A DNA stretch of 64,000 nucleotides from RPQJ01 sp963754535 (lineage in GTDB: Bacteria > Pseudomonadota > Gammaproteobacteria > Steroidobacterales > Steroidobacteraceae). Positions 16,262-26,196 of this stretch are shown piece by piece (the first letter of the stretch is position 1; each line of letters starts with the position of its first letter). Under the pieces are notes generated by a model. That model made no database searches. It worked only from the letters and a program-made list of their open reading frames with translations, and was not told the DNA's origin. The stretch covers positions 186,001 through 250,000 of the forward strand of contig CAVWGG010000011.1 in assembly GCA_963754535.1 (NCBI GenBank). Direction: 5' to 3'. A program made the position numbers and the translations under genes.

Positions 16262-17536
16262 ATGTCCACCCGCACCATCCGGCCCAGCCCCGGTCTCGCC
16301 AACGTCCGCTACGAGATCCGCGGCAAGCTCGCCCGTCGTGCCCAGGAAATGGAGCGGATGGGTTACGACATCGTCTCGCTGAATATCGGCAACCCGGGCG
16401 CCTTCGGCTTCCGCACGCCCGAGACCATGCGGCTGGCGATGATCGAGAACCTGCGTGCGGCCGAAGGCTACTGCCACCAGAAGGGCATCTTCCCGGCACG
16501 GGAGGCCGTGGTCATGCAGCAGCAGGAGCGGGGCGTCCGCGGCGTCACGGCCGACGACGTTTTCATCGGCAACGGCGTCAGCGAACTGATCGACCTCACG
16601 CTGCGGGCATTGCTCGCGGCCGACGAGGAAGTGCTGGTCCCGAGCCCCGACTACCCGCTCTGGACCGCGGCGGTGAACCTGAACCGCGGGCGGGCCGTCC
16701 ACTACCCGTGCCGCCCCGAGCGCGGCTTCGTGCCGGACCCGGAGGAAATCGAATCGCTGATCACGAAGCGCACGCGCGCCATCGTCGTGATCAACCCGAA
16801 CAACCCGACCGGCGCCGTTTATCCCCGGGCAGTGCTCGAGGCGATCGCGCGCATTGCGGAGAAGCACCACCTGGTGATCTTCGCCGACGAAATCTACGAC
16901 CAGATGACGTACGACGCGGCCGAGTTCGTGCCGATGGCCACGCTGGTGCACCACACGCTGTGCTGCACGATGAGCGGCCTGTCGAAGGTCTATCGGGCCT
17001 GCGGTTACCGCGTGGGCTGGGCCGTGTTCTCGGGCGACATCGAGAACTCCCGTGAATACCTCTCGGCCCTCGAACTCCTGTCGTCACTGCGGCTCTGCAG
17101 CAACGTGGCCGGCCAGTGGGCCGTGCAGACGGCGCTCGGTGGCTACCAGAGCGTCAAGGAACTGGTCCGTCCCGGTGGGCGCCTCTACGAGTCGCGCAAG
17201 GCCATCGTGGACGCCGTGGCGCGCAGCCGGTACCTCACGCTCACTCCGCCGCGCGGCGCGCTCTACGCGTTCGTGGGCGTCGACACGCAGCGCCTGCCGG
17301 GCTTCGACGACCGCCGGTTCGCCATGGACCTGCTCGAACACAAGCACGTGCTGGTCGCCCCGGGCACGAGCTTCAACGTGGCGTACAACACCCATTTTCG
17401 CGTCACGAACCTGCCGGAACCCGAGGTGCTGTCCGACGTGTTCGGCCGGATGGAGGAACTGCTCGATAATTACGCGGCCGGGGACGAGCCCGTTTCGCGG
17501 CCGACGCCGCTGCGCGCGGTCGAAACCGGATCCTGA
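16262..17536 (+). CDS. alaA: PLP-dependent class I aminotransferase, alanine aminotransferase AlaA type
   Basis: Fold-type I aminotransferase that would interconvert pyruvate and alanine using glutamate. The 424-residue protein has the substrate-arm region NIGNPGAFGF, the PLP phosphate/ring pocket (INPNNPTG, then D209 in FADEIYD), catalytic Lys242 in SGLSKVYRACGYRVGW, and the C-terminal carboxylate-binding Arg region (HFRVTNLPEPEVL). The ATG at 16262 gives a natural N-terminus; an upstream in-frame start at 16139 would overlap the transporter gene. The AlaA assignment rests on overall pattern, and the exact amino acid pair is not proven. Confidence 0.8.
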   Translation: MSTRTIRPSPGLANVRYEIRGKLARRAQEMERMGYDIVSLNIGNPGAFGFRTPETMRLAMIENLRAAEGYCHQKGIFPAREAVVMQQQERGVRGVTADDVFIGNGVSELIDLTLRALLAADEEVLVPSPDYPLWTAAVNLNRGRAVHYPCRPERGFVPDPEEIESLITKRTRAIVVINPNNPTGAVYPRAVLEAIARIAEKHHLVIFADEIYDQMTYDAAEFVPMATLVHHTLCCTMSGLSKVYRACGYRVGWAVFSGDIENSREYLSALELLSSLRLCSNVAGQWAVQTALGGYQSVKELVRPGGRLYESRKAIVDAVARSRYLTLTPPRGALYAFVGVDTQRLPGFDDRRFAMDLLEHKHVLVAPGTSFNVAYNTHFRVTNLPEPEVLSDVFGRMEELLDNYAAGDEPVSRPTPLRAVETGS

Positions 17537-17694
17537 GTCGGTCATAAGGTTTATACGGTATATCCCTGAATTATAAGGGGAAAATATCTGCAGTTTCTGA
17601 CGAACTGCATGCTGGCACGACCTATGTCGCGCCCACCCGTCGCCTCGCCCATTTTCTGCGCGCCCGCCACGACGCCGCCTGCCAGGCCCGCGGC

Positions 17695-20244
17695 TTGCGG
17701 GTCTGGCAGACCCCCGACGTGGTCACCTGGCCGGAGTTGCTGCGCCGCCAGTTCGACCTCGACCGTGCGGCCGGCCGCACGTCAGCCCGCTGGCTCGACG
17801 CCAACCATGGCCTGATCGTCTGGGAGCAGGTCGTCCGTCGCGACGTCGAGATGCGGCCCGTCCTGCTTCCCTCCGGGCTCGGTGCCGTGGCGCAGCGCTC
17901 CTGGGAGCTGCTCCATGCCTACCGCATCCCCATTCGGGTCCTGGCCGAGGACGCAAGCCCGGAGGTCCAGTCGTTCGCCCGTTGGGCAGCCGAATTCGGA
18001 CGGTGGCTGCAGCAGGGCGGCTGGCTCGACCCCACCCAGGCCTCGGCGACAGTCGGTCCGCTTGCTACCGATGCGCCGGTCGAGTTCGTCGGCTTTGACC
18101 GCTGGACGCCGGCCCAGGCGGCCTTCGTCGAACGGATTTCCACGCAGGGTGTGCCTGTCACCGTGCGTCCGGCAGTGCCCGCCGACAGCACGCTCGACGC
18201 TCGAGTCGTCGAATGCAACGACTTCGATGCCGAACTCGAGACTGCCGCACGCTGGGCCGCACAACGGCTGCAGGAGCGGCCGGACGAGCGGTTGGCGCTG
18301 ATCGTGCCGGAACTCGCTCGCGAGCGTGCGCGGGTCCGCCGCGTGCTCGACCGTGTGCTCGTTCCGGCTGCCGCGTTCACCGCTGGACCTGCACCCGAAT
18401 CGACAGCCTATGAACTCGCAGCCGCGAGACCGTTGCTGGAGCGACCGGTGGTGTCGGCTGCGCTCGGCTGGCTCGCTGCCTGCATCACGCCGCCGGAATT
18501 GCCGGCTGCCAGCGCGCTGTTGCGCGGCGCACACGACGGGGCGGCCGTCAGCGAGTCATCTGCGCGTGCCGAACTCGACGTGCGGCTGCGCAAAGCCGGC
18601 GTGCCGCAAGCCGGCCTCGATTACCTGGCGCGCGAGGCTCGCGCTCACGCCTGCCCTGCAACCGCGGCGCAACTGCACGCGGCGGCAGGTCGCGCACGAA
18701 CCTGGACGGGGACGCGATTGCCGAGCCTGTGGGCACCCGAGTTTTTCGAGCTGCTGCGCGCCGTCGGCTGGCCCGGCCCCGATCCGTGCAGCGCCGAACA
18801 TCAAGCCGTGCAACGCCTGCAAGCGTTGCTCGGCGAATTTGGCGCGAGCGACGACGTGGCCGGCCCAGTGCGGGCGTCGGCCGCATTCGCTCACCTGCGC
18901 GCCCTCGCCGCCGCGACCGCGTTCGAACCGCAGGAGATCGCGGCGCCGCTGCTGGTGATCGACCCGGACACGGCGCTCGGCATGAATTTCGATGCGGTCT
19001 GGGTGTGCGGACTGGATGCGGCTCGTTGGCCGTCGCCGGCGAATCCTGACCCGTTCCTGCCGCGCGAGTGGCAGGCAAAGCAGGGCGTTCCCGGTGCAAC
19101 GGCAGAGTTGTCCGAGCAGCAGGCACGACGAACGCTGCAACGGCTGGTGGCCGCCGCGGCCACGGCAATCTGCAGCGTGCCGCGCTTCGAGGACGAAGCC
19201 CCGCTGCTGCCGAGCGCGTTGGTCGCCGGCCTGTCGCGCCTCGACGCGCTTCCGTTGTGGCCTGCAACGCAGGCGTCAGCGGCGCAATTCGCTGCGCGTC
19301 CGGCGCTCGACACGCTGATCGACGGATCGCTGCCCGCGTTCGCGGAACACGAAGTGGTGAAGGGCGGCACCCGCCTGCTCGAACTGCAGGGCGCCTGTCC
19401 GTTTCGTGCTGCCGTCGAGCTGCGCCTGGGTGGCGTCGAACTCGAGCACCCGGAAGCCGGCATTGCCGCCACCGAACGTGGCCAGCTCGCACATGCGGTG
19501 CTGCAGGCTTTCTGGGACGAGGTGCGCGAGCAGTCGGCACTGCTCGCCATGACGCACGACCAGCGCGCTGCAGTCGTTCGCACGCACGTGCAGGCGGTGC
19601 TGGCGCCGCTGCGTGCAACGGCTGACGAAGTCGGCACACGCCTGCTGGATCTCGAAGAGCGCTGGCTCGAAGCACGGGTGCTCGAACTGCTGCAGCAGGA
19701 CGCGCAGCGTGCCCCGTTCACGGTCGAGTGGGTCGAGGACCCTCGTGTCGTCGACGTCGGCGGCGTGCAGACCCGCATCGTGCTCGACCGGGTGGATCGC
19801 CTGGCGGACGGTACGTTCGCGGTCATCGATTACAAGACAGGCGCGAGCGCCAGGCCCGCCGCGTGGATGGGCGAGCGCCCCGAGTTGCCGCAGCTGCCGC
19901 TGTACGTGCGAGCGATCGGACAGGATCGGGTGAGCGCGGTGGCCTTCGGCATCGTCTGCAAGGGCAGCACGGAATACCGCGGCTTCGCGCGCGACGGCGC
20001 GGTCTTCCCGCAGCTCAAGACGTTCGATGCAACCAAGGCTCCGTTCAAGGACTACGCGAACTGGAGCGACCTGCTGCAGGCCTGGAACAGGCGCCTGGAG
20101 TCGCTGGCGCGTGAACACGCACAGGGCGACGCGCGGCTCGCGCCGAATCCGACCAAGGCTTGTCGCTATTGCCATCTGCCCGGAGTCTGTCGTTCGGCTC
20201 AGGCGCTGCTGGAACCCGAGGAGGGCGACGATGCAGCCGGCTGA
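17695..20244 (+). CDS. AddB-like PD-(D/E)XK nuclease, DNA repair protein
   Basis: Partner subunit of an AddAB-like double-strand-break resection enzyme. The 849 residues from the first standard start (TTG 17695) end in a RecB-type nuclease domain: H in GQLAHAVLQAFW, D in IVLDRVDRL and the DxK pair in FAVIDYKTG. Four cysteines (C568 in GACPF, and C823, C826, C832 in CRYCHLPGVC) match the iron-sulfur cluster of AddB. The true start is probably further upstream: the in-frame codons before 17695 read APTRRLAHFLRARHDAA, typical of the family N-terminus, but contain only a CTG (17605) as a possible initiator. The gene overlaps the helicase gene by 14 bases. Confidence 0.82.
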   Translation: MRVWQTPDVVTWPELLRRQFDLDRAAGRTSARWLDANHGLIVWEQVVRRDVEMRPVLLPSGLGAVAQRSWELLHAYRIPIRVLAEDASPEVQSFARWAAEFGRWLQQGGWLDPTQASATVGPLATDAPVEFVGFDRWTPAQAAFVERISTQGVPVTVRPAVPADSTLDARVVECNDFDAELETAARWAAQRLQERPDERLALIVPELARERARVRRVLDRVLVPAAAFTAGPAPESTAYELAAARPLLERPVVSAALGWLAACITPPELPAASALLRGAHDGAAVSESSARAELDVRLRKAGVPQAGLDYLAREARAHACPATAAQLHAAAGRARTWTGTRLPSLWAPEFFELLRAVGWPGPDPCSAEHQAVQRLQALLGEFGASDDVAGPVRASAAFAHLRALAAATAFEPQEIAAPLLVIDPDTALGMNFDAVWVCGLDAARWPSPANPDPFLPREWQAKQGVPGATAELSEQQARRTLQRLVAAAATAICSVPRFEDEAPLLPSALVAGLSRLDALPLWPATQASAAQFAARPALDTLIDGSLPAFAEHEVVKGGTRLLELQGACPFRAAVELRLGGVELEHPEAGIAATERGQLAHAVLQAFWDEVREQSALLAMTHDQRAAVVRTHVQAVLAPLRATADEVGTRLLDLEERWLEARVLELLQQDAQRAPFTVEWVEDPRVVDVGGVQTRIVLDRVDRLADGTFAVIDYKTGASARPAAWMGERPELPQLPLYVRAIGQDRVSAVAFGIVCKGSTEYRGFARDGAVFPQLKTFDATKAPFKDYANWSDLLQAWNRRLESLAREHAQGDARLAPNPTKACRYCHLPGVCRSAQALLEPEEGDDAAG

Positions 20245-23200
20245 CCTGCTGCGCGCCGACCAGCAGGCGCGCGCGACGGCGTTGCGGGTCGACCGCAGCT
20301 TCATCGTGCAGGCGCCGGCCGGTTCGGGCAAGACCGAACTGCTCACGCAGCGGTTCCTCGCGCTGCTCGCCGTGGTCGACCGACCCGAGGCGCTGCTCGC
20401 CATCACGTTTACGCGCAAGGCCGCCGCGGAGATGCGCAACCGCATTCTCGAGTCGCTGCGGCACTGCGAGGATCCGCAGTCGCAGCTGCGCGACGACACG
20501 CGCGCACTGGCCCGCCGCGTGCTCGCAGTCGATGTCCGCAACGACTGGGGCCTGCTGCGCAATCCGAGCCGCCTGCGCGTGCTCACGATCGATGCGCTCA
20601 ACCAGTCGCTCGCACGGCGATTGCCGGTGCTCTCGGGACTCGGCGCCGGACTCGGCATCGACGAAGACGGCCTCGAGCTGTACGAAGAAGCCGCCGAACG
20701 CCTGCTCGCACACCTGCCGTCCGACGATCCGCGCGTTGCGGAAGCGGTCGCCATCCTGCTCGAGCACCTCGATAACAACGTCGGCAAGCTCATCGGGCTG
20801 GTCAGCGGCATGCTCGCACGGCGCGAGGCGTGGCTGCCGGTGCTGCCCGCGAGCGTCGACGACTACGGGCAGGAGGGCGAAGCACGATTCGCGCTCGAGG
20901 CCGCACGCGCGGAGATCGCGCGGGGCCACCTGGCCGGGCTGGCAGACGCGTTTCCGCCGCTGCTGCTCGCAGAGGCCTGCGATTACGCGCGGGGTGCCGC
21001 GGAGGTGCTGCGCCAGGAGCGCAAGGAATCGCCGATCCTCGCGTGCGGCCCCGGGGTGCCCGGCGCGCAGCTCGATGACGTACCGCACTGGCAGGGGCTC
21101 GCTGAATTCCTGCTCACGGGCAAGGGCGAGCCGCGCAAGAGTTTCACCGTCGCAGTCGGCGTGCTGGCGCAGGACAAGAAGCGCCCCGAACTCGGGGCGC
21201 TCAAGGCCCGCATCCAGTCGGTTGCCGACGAGTTTGCGCGGCACGAGGAACTCTGGGAGCCGCTCGACGCGACCCGTGCGTTGCCGCCGCGCGAGTACCA
21301 GGATGCCGAGTGGACGGTGCTCAAGTCGCTGCTGCTCGTGTTGCGACTGGCGGCTGCCGAGCTGAAGTTCGTCTTCGCCGATCGCAAGGCGGCCGACTAC
21401 CCGGAATTCGCCGCCGCCGCCAGGCAGGCCCTGGGAACGGCGGAAGAACCGACGGACACCGCGCTCGCGCTCGATGCGCGCCTGCGCCACGTGCTGGTCG
21501 ACGAATTCCAGGACACTTCCGAAGCCCAGGTGCAGTTGCTGCGGAGCCTGACGGCGGGCTGGGAGCGGGGTGACGGTCGCACGTTGTTCCTCGTCGGCGA
21601 TCCGATGCAGTCGATCTACCGCTTCCGCAATGCGGAGGTCGGGCTGTTCCTCGACGTGCGCGACCGCGGGCTCGGCGACATCGAGCTCGAGCCGCTGACC
21701 CTGCGCGTGAACTTCCGCTCGACACAGCCGATCGTGCAGTGGGTCAACCAGGGTTTCGCCCGCGTGCTGCCGCCACGCGACGATGTGCTGCGTGGCGCCG
21801 TGAAGTATTCAGAAAGCGTGGCGGCGCCGCAGGCGACCGCTGCAGGAGGCGTGCATGTCCACGCCTTCCTGCGCAGCAGCCGGCGGTTCGAGGCCCAGAC
21901 GGTCGCCGGCATCATCGAGCGACGTCACGCTGAAAGATCCGACGCGCGCATCGCAATCCTCGTGCAGGGGCGCAGCCACCTGCTCGATATCGTGGCCGAA
22001 CTCGCGCGGCGCGGCATCCGCTTCCAGGCGACCGACATCGATCCGCTCGGCGCACGTCCGGCCGTGCTCGACCTGCTGGCGCTGACTCGCGCACTGGCCC
22101 ACCTCGGCGACCGCGCCGCATGGCTCGGCGTGCTGCGTGCGCCGTGGTGCGGCCTGACGCTGGCCGATTGCCTCGCGCTGCTCGGGAGCGACCGGCATGC
22201 ATCGGTCCCCCGCCTGCTGCGTGAGGAACCGCTGCGGCAGAAGCTGGAATCCGCGGCGCGAGACCGTCTCGAGCGCTGCCTGCCGGTGCTCGAGCAGGCC
22301 CTCGATGAAAGGCGCCGGTTCGGGCTGCGCGACTCCGTCGAGCGCGCGTGGCATGCACTCGGCGGCCCGGCGACGCTCGGCAATGAGCGTGAACTGGACG
22401 AGGCACACGCCTACCTCGATGCGCTCGGCGACGTGGAGGACGAAGCGCCGGGCGAGCCCGTGGATCTCGCGCGACTCGGTAAAGCGTTGCTCGACCTGTA
22501 CGCGCCCGCGCAGCCGCGACCCGACACGTACGTCGAGCTGCTGACGATCCACAAGTCGAAGGGCCTGCAGTTCGACACGGTGATCGTGCCGGGACTGGAA
22601 CGGATGGGCGCAGCGGACACGCCGCCACTGCTGCGCTGGCTCAAGGTGCCGCAACGCGACGAGCACCCGCTGGTCATCGCGCCCGTCGCGGAGACCGGCG
22701 CCGAGGAAACAAATCCGCTCTACCAGTGGCTCGGGCGCCTCGAGCGCGAGAAGCTGCAGCAGGAGAAACGCCGGCTGCTCTATGTCGCGACCACCCGTGC
22801 GGAGCGCTCGTTGCACCTGCTCGGCTCGTGCGAGGTGATTGCCGACAAGAAGACGGGCGAGCTGAGCGTGCGCGCGCCGGCGCAGGCGTCGGCACTGGGC
22901 TTGCTGTGGGTCGAGCCATCGGTCCGCGACGAGTTCGAGCGACGGCTCGCCGAGTCGGGGGACATCGAGGGCGAGGGGGGGCGCGTCATCCCGCGCGATC
23001 CCGTCCTGCGGCGCCTGCCGGATGGCTGGCACCGTCCCGAGCCGCCGCCGGCCCCGCCGATTCTCGTCCGTAATCTCGTGCGAGCGACCACTGCGGCTGC
23101 AGTCGAGTTCGATTGGGTGACGGAGACAGCGCGCCACGTCGGCACCGTGGTGCACCGCGAGCTGCAGCGATTCGCGCGCGCAGGAGGTGGCTTGCCGGAC

Positions 23201-23662
23201 GACGAGGCTGGACGTCGCGCCGTGCAGCGACGTTTTGTCGCTGAGCTCGCTGAACTCGGCGTACCGCACGAGCGGCGCAGCGCGGCCGCAGAAAAAGTGC
23301 TGGAGGCCGTTCAGCGCACGCTCGACGACGGACGCGGGCGGTGGCTGCTCGATGCTGCGCACGGGTCAGCGCAATCGGAACTCGCGCTCACCGGCGTCGT
23401 CGACAGCGGCCTCGTCAGCATCGTCATCGATCGCACCTTCGTCGATGTGACGGGCGTGCGCTGGATCGTCGATTACAAGACCAGCAGCCACGAGGGCGCG
23501 GGGCTCGACGAATTCCTGGACAACGAGCGTGAGCGCTACCGCGCGCAGCTCGAGCGCTATGCGCAGCTCATGCGTGCGGCCGGCGACGAGCCGATCAGGC
23601 TCGGGTTGTACTTCCCGTTGCTGTCTGCGTGGCGCGAGTGGGCACCGGGCGCGGCGGATTGA
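20231..23662 (+). CDS. AddA-like UvrD/Rep-family helicase with C-terminal nuclease domain
   Basis: ATP-dependent helicase-exonuclease subunit, 1143 residues. Visible motifs are Walker A QAPAGSGKTELL (27-38), motif Ia AITFTRKAAAEMR, Walker B VDEFQDTSEAQ, motif III FLVGDPMQSIYRFRNAEV, motif V LLTIHKSKGLQFDTVIVPG and motif VI LLYVATTRAERSLHLLG. A RecB-type nuclease closes the protein (GTVVHRELQRF, then WIVDYKTSSHEG). I chose the ATG at 20231 (MQPADLLRADQQAR); it lies inside the end of the upstream nuclease gene, so the pair is translationally coupled. It would do RecBCD-like end processing for recombination; no recC or recD is nearby. Confidence 0.88.
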   Translation: MQPADLLRADQQARATALRVDRSFIVQAPAGSGKTELLTQRFLALLAVVDRPEALLAITFTRKAAAEMRNRILESLRHCEDPQSQLRDDTRALARRVLAVDVRNDWGLLRNPSRLRVLTIDALNQSLARRLPVLSGLGAGLGIDEDGLELYEEAAERLLAHLPSDDPRVAEAVAILLEHLDNNVGKLIGLVSGMLARREAWLPVLPASVDDYGQEGEARFALEAARAEIARGHLAGLADAFPPLLLAEACDYARGAAEVLRQERKESPILACGPGVPGAQLDDVPHWQGLAEFLLTGKGEPRKSFTVAVGVLAQDKKRPELGALKARIQSVADEFARHEELWEPLDATRALPPREYQDAEWTVLKSLLLVLRLAAAELKFVFADRKAADYPEFAAAARQALGTAEEPTDTALALDARLRHVLVDEFQDTSEAQVQLLRSLTAGWERGDGRTLFLVGDPMQSIYRFRNAEVGLFLDVRDRGLGDIELEPLTLRVNFRSTQPIVQWVNQGFARVLPPRDDVLRGAVKYSESVAAPQATAAGGVHVHAFLRSSRRFEAQTVAGIIERRHAERSDARIAILVQGRSHLLDIVAELARRGIRFQATDIDPLGARPAVLDLLALTRALAHLGDRAAWLGVLRAPWCGLTLADCLALLGSDRHASVPRLLREEPLRQKLESAARDRLERCLPVLEQALDERRRFGLRDSVERAWHALGGPATLGNERELDEAHAYLDALGDVEDEAPGEPVDLARLGKALLDLYAPAQPRPDTYVELLTIHKSKGLQFDTVIVPGLERMGAADTPPLLRWLKVPQRDEHPLVIAPVAETGAEETNPLYQWLGRLEREKLQQEKRRLLYVATTRAERSLHLLGSCEVIADKKTGELSVRAPAQASALGLLWVEPSVRDEFERRLAESGDIEGEGGRVIPRDPVLRRLPDGWHRPEPPPAPPILVRNLVRATTAAAVEFDWVTETARHVGTVVHRELQRFARAGGGLPDDEAGRRAVQRRFVAELAELGVPHERRSAAAEKVLEAVQRTLDDGRGRWLLDAAHGSAQSELALTGVVDSGLVSIVIDRTFVDVTGVRWIVDYKTSSHEGAGLDEFLDNERERYRAQLERYAQLMRAAGDEPIRLGLYFPLLSAWREWAPGAAD

Positions 23663-24445
23663 TCAGAGCGTGCCGCCGACGCTGAACTGACGCCGTCCGG
23701 TCGCGTCGGCCGGGCCGAGCAACTGCAAGGAGCGCTCCATTGCCGGCGGCACCTGTCCGCGCGGCAGGAGCGTGCCTTCGAACGCAAAGTTGCGCGTGCG
23801 GCTCAGCGTAAGCTGCCCGTCGACCGAGAACGGGCCGTCCTTGTCGGCGACCTGGGCCGTCAGGTTCGCGGGATCCTGCGGCACCGAGAGCGACGGCTTC
23901 GGCTGTGCAGCCGGAAACACCGCATGAAAACTGCCGACGGGTGCATTGCGCGGCGGCGGTGCGACCAGTCCGTCGAGATCGATTGAGCCCTTGATGTTCG
24001 CGGGCCAGCCCTGTTGCAGGTCGATCGCGTCGAACTGGCCCGTCGCCTGGCCCTGCCAACCTTTGGGCATGCCGAGCGGCAACGCATTCAGCGCCGCGAG
24101 CGGCAGCGTGAACCTGGCCGTCCGCAATTTGACGTCGCGACCTGCAATGGACAAGTCGAAGTCCGTCTCGACCGAACCGTCCGTGCGCGTGAGCCTGACA
24201 TGACCTGCGATGCGGCCCGTCAGCAGCCGAACTGGCGCGATCTTCCATTCGGCATCGCCGATGGCGGCGCCGCGCCACGAGAGCGCCGTGGCGCGTCCCG
24301 ACCAGACTGAACCGCCGAACGCGCCCGCTTCGATGCCGGCCTTGCGCAGCGGACCGGCTGCCACTCCCGCAGGCAGCGTGACGAGCGCAAACGCAAGCAG
24401 CGCGAGCACGCCGAGCGCGACCAGCCAGCCGGTGCGTCGCGTCAC
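23663..24445 (-). CDS. gspN: type II secretion system protein N
   Basis: Accessory inner-membrane protein of the T2SS, 260 residues from a GTG start at 24445. It has one N-terminal membrane helix (WLVALGVLALLAFALVTLP), then a periplasmic beta-rich region with the family pattern GGSVWSGRATALSWRG, IAGHVRLTRTDGSV and QGQATGQFDAIDLQQG. It is the last gene of the minus-strand gsp operon, and its stop codon abuts the stop of the convergent helicase gene (23662/23663). There is no clear Shine-Dalgarno before the GTG, so the start is less certain than the identity. Confidence 0.85.
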   Translation of the reverse strand: MTRRTGWLVALGVLALLAFALVTLPAGVAAGPLRKAGIEAGAFGGSVWSGRATALSWRGAAIGDAEWKIAPVRLLTGRIAGHVRLTRTDGSVETDFDLSIAGRDVKLRTARFTLPLAALNALPLGMPKGWQGQATGQFDAIDLQQGWPANIKGSIDLDGLVAPPPRNAPVGSFHAVFPAAQPKPSLSVPQDPANLTAQVADKDGPFSVDGQLTLSRTRNFAFEGTLLPRGQVPPAMERSLQLLGPADATGRRQFSVGGTL

Positions 24446-24474
24446 TGCAGCTGTACTGTGGAAATGTCGCGCAA

Positions 24475-24966
24475 TCAGTCTGCTGCGCCGGCGTGCTTGA
24501 GGCTCAGCATCGCGTTGACGAGGCCGGGGGAGGCCGCGCCGATGGTGGCGGATTCGATGCTCACGCCGTGCTGCTGCTGCAGGCTGGCGAGCCAGGTGAC
24601 GAGCGTGTCGAACGACGCGCCTTCGATCTGCAGACGCAGGCCGTTGTTGCCGTCCGGGCTCTGGTCGCGGAGCGAGGCGCCAAGCCCGGCTTCGCGTGCC
24701 GTGCGGTCGACCAGCACGACCAGTGACTCGCCACCGCCACCGGCCTGCGCCACGCCCGCAGCGGCCATGGCCTGCGGCGCGGAGGCCTGCATCCAGGCGA
24801 GGTCCGCCGTCTTCTGCTGGACGCGCGAGACCATCCGCTTGCCGGATGTCTGGAACGGCAGTACCAGCACGAGGTAAACGAGCGCGACGCCGACGAGCGC
24901 GCCCGCGGCATAGACGAGGTTGCGCTCGCGTTCACTCAGGTTGTCGAACCAATCACGGACGTTCAT
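24475..24966 (-). CDS. gspM: type II secretion system protein M
   Basis: Bitopic inner-membrane component of the assembly platform that partners GspL. The 163-residue protein has a short cytoplasmic N-terminus (MNVRDWFDNLSERERN), one membrane helix (LVYAAGALVGVALVYLVLV) and a periplasmic ferredoxin-like domain ending in LVTWLASLQQQHGVSIESA, which is the usual GspM ending. The ATG at 24966 overlaps the gspL stop by four bases; a long in-frame extension upstream overlaps gspL and is not real. Confidence 0.9.
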   Translation of the reverse strand: MNVRDWFDNLSERERNLVYAAGALVGVALVYLVLVLPFQTSGKRMVSRVQQKTADLAWMQASAPQAMAAAGVAQAGGGGESLVVLVDRTAREAGLGASLRDQSPDGNNGLRLQIEGASFDTLVTWLASLQQQHGVSIESATIGAASPGLVNAMLSLKHAGAAD

Positions 24967-26192
24967 GCGGCCCCCAGGCGGACTTGCAGGCGCCCTTCGA
25001 CCAGCTGGTCGCGCGGGTTCGCCGATTGCAGTTCGACCACCGCGCCGTCGCGGGTCATGGCCTGCTTGATGCCGTCGAGCGCTTCCACGCTCGGCGCGAC
25101 GAGATGCAGCTCGAGCACGCCCGCCCGGAAGCTGATGGCTTCGACGCGTGTGGCGGGCGCCTGCGCAATGGCTCGTGCCAGTGAAGAGATTGCCGGGAGC
25201 AGGGCGCTGTTGCCGCCGCCGGCGCGAGCCAGCACGCCCTGGACCTGTGCCCGCGGATCGACGATCGGTTGCCCGGGCAGGATCTGGTTGAACGTCGCGG
25301 CAATTTGCGCGTCGAGCTGCTTTTCTGCCTGGTGCAGCTGCCAGAGCTTGATGCCCTGCGCGCCGAGGAAGGCGACCAGCGTGGCGGCCGCAAGCACGGC
25401 GGGCAGGCGCCATTGCTGCAGTTGCGAACCGAAGGACGTCGGCGCCGCATACGCGCCCTGCAGCAGGTTGATCGGCCTGGCGACCGGCACCTGCGAGGCC
25501 AGCAGGGACAACGTGCCCTCCGGCAACAGCTTGACCTGCAGCGTCGCGGTGCGCCCCCGCAGCCCTTCGATCGTTTCCTTCTGCGCTTCGTAGTCGGCAG
25601 TCGACACGTAGAACGTGACGTGTTCGCCGGCTTCGGTCTGCTCGCCAAGCGCGAGGTCCAGCGCCATCGCCAGCGGCTCGGCGTCGAGGGCGTAAACGGC
25701 TTTGTCAGGCCGGCTGACGTGCAGCGTGCCTTCGTCGAGCACCATCACCAGCGCGTTCGGCGCCGACGGTATCAGGGAGGATTCGGCATAGGCCGCGTCC
25801 GGGCGGATGCCGGCGGCATCCCACATCGCGGCCCAGCGCTCGAGCGTCGTACGGGCGACGATCGCGACGGGCGTGGCACTGGACGACGCATCGCGCTGGC
25901 CGATGGCGAAGTGAAGGTTTTCCAGGTCGGAGGCCAGGTGTTCTTCGAGCGCGAACGGTACAGCTTGCGCTATACGCGCCGCACCGCGGACCGGCGGCAG
26001 ATCCGGACGGGCGAGCGTGACATCGGCGGCAGGCAGGATCACCACGGTCCGGCGGCCCTGGGACAGGGCGAGCGCGTCGGCGATCGGGCCGCTCTGCACG
26101 TTGCCTGAACGGGCACCGTTGGCGTCGACGATCAGCCAGGACGCAGGCGCGTCCTCGGGCGCCCGGAGACGGATCACCAGGGTTTCAGTCAT
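24963..26192 (-). CDS. gspL: type II secretion system protein L
   Basis: Links the cytoplasmic GspE ATPase to the inner-membrane platform. The 409-residue protein has a cytoplasmic actin-like domain (MTETLVIRLRAPEDAPASW, then IAQAVPFALEEHLASDLEN, the conserved family stretch), a membrane helix near residue 250 (WRLPAVLAAATLVAFLGAQG) and a periplasmic ferredoxin-like domain. The ATG at 26192 begins four bases after the gspK stop. The cognate GspE gene is not in the window. Confidence 0.92.
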   Translation of the reverse strand: MTETLVIRLRAPEDAPASWLIVDANGARSGNVQSGPIADALALSQGRRTVVILPAADVTLARPDLPPVRGAARIAQAVPFALEEHLASDLENLHFAIGQRDASSSATPVAIVARTTLERWAAMWDAAGIRPDAAYAESSLIPSAPNALVMVLDEGTLHVSRPDKAVYALDAEPLAMALDLALGEQTEAGEHVTFYVSTADYEAQKETIEGLRGRTATLQVKLLPEGTLSLLASQVPVARPINLLQGAYAAPTSFGSQLQQWRLPAVLAAATLVAFLGAQGIKLWQLHQAEKQLDAQIAATFNQILPGQPIVDPRAQVQGVLARAGGGNSALLPAISSLARAIAQAPATRVEAISFRAGVLELHLVAPSVEALDGIKQAMTRDGAVVELQSANPRDQLVEGRLQVRLGAA

Positions 26193-26196
26193 AGGG

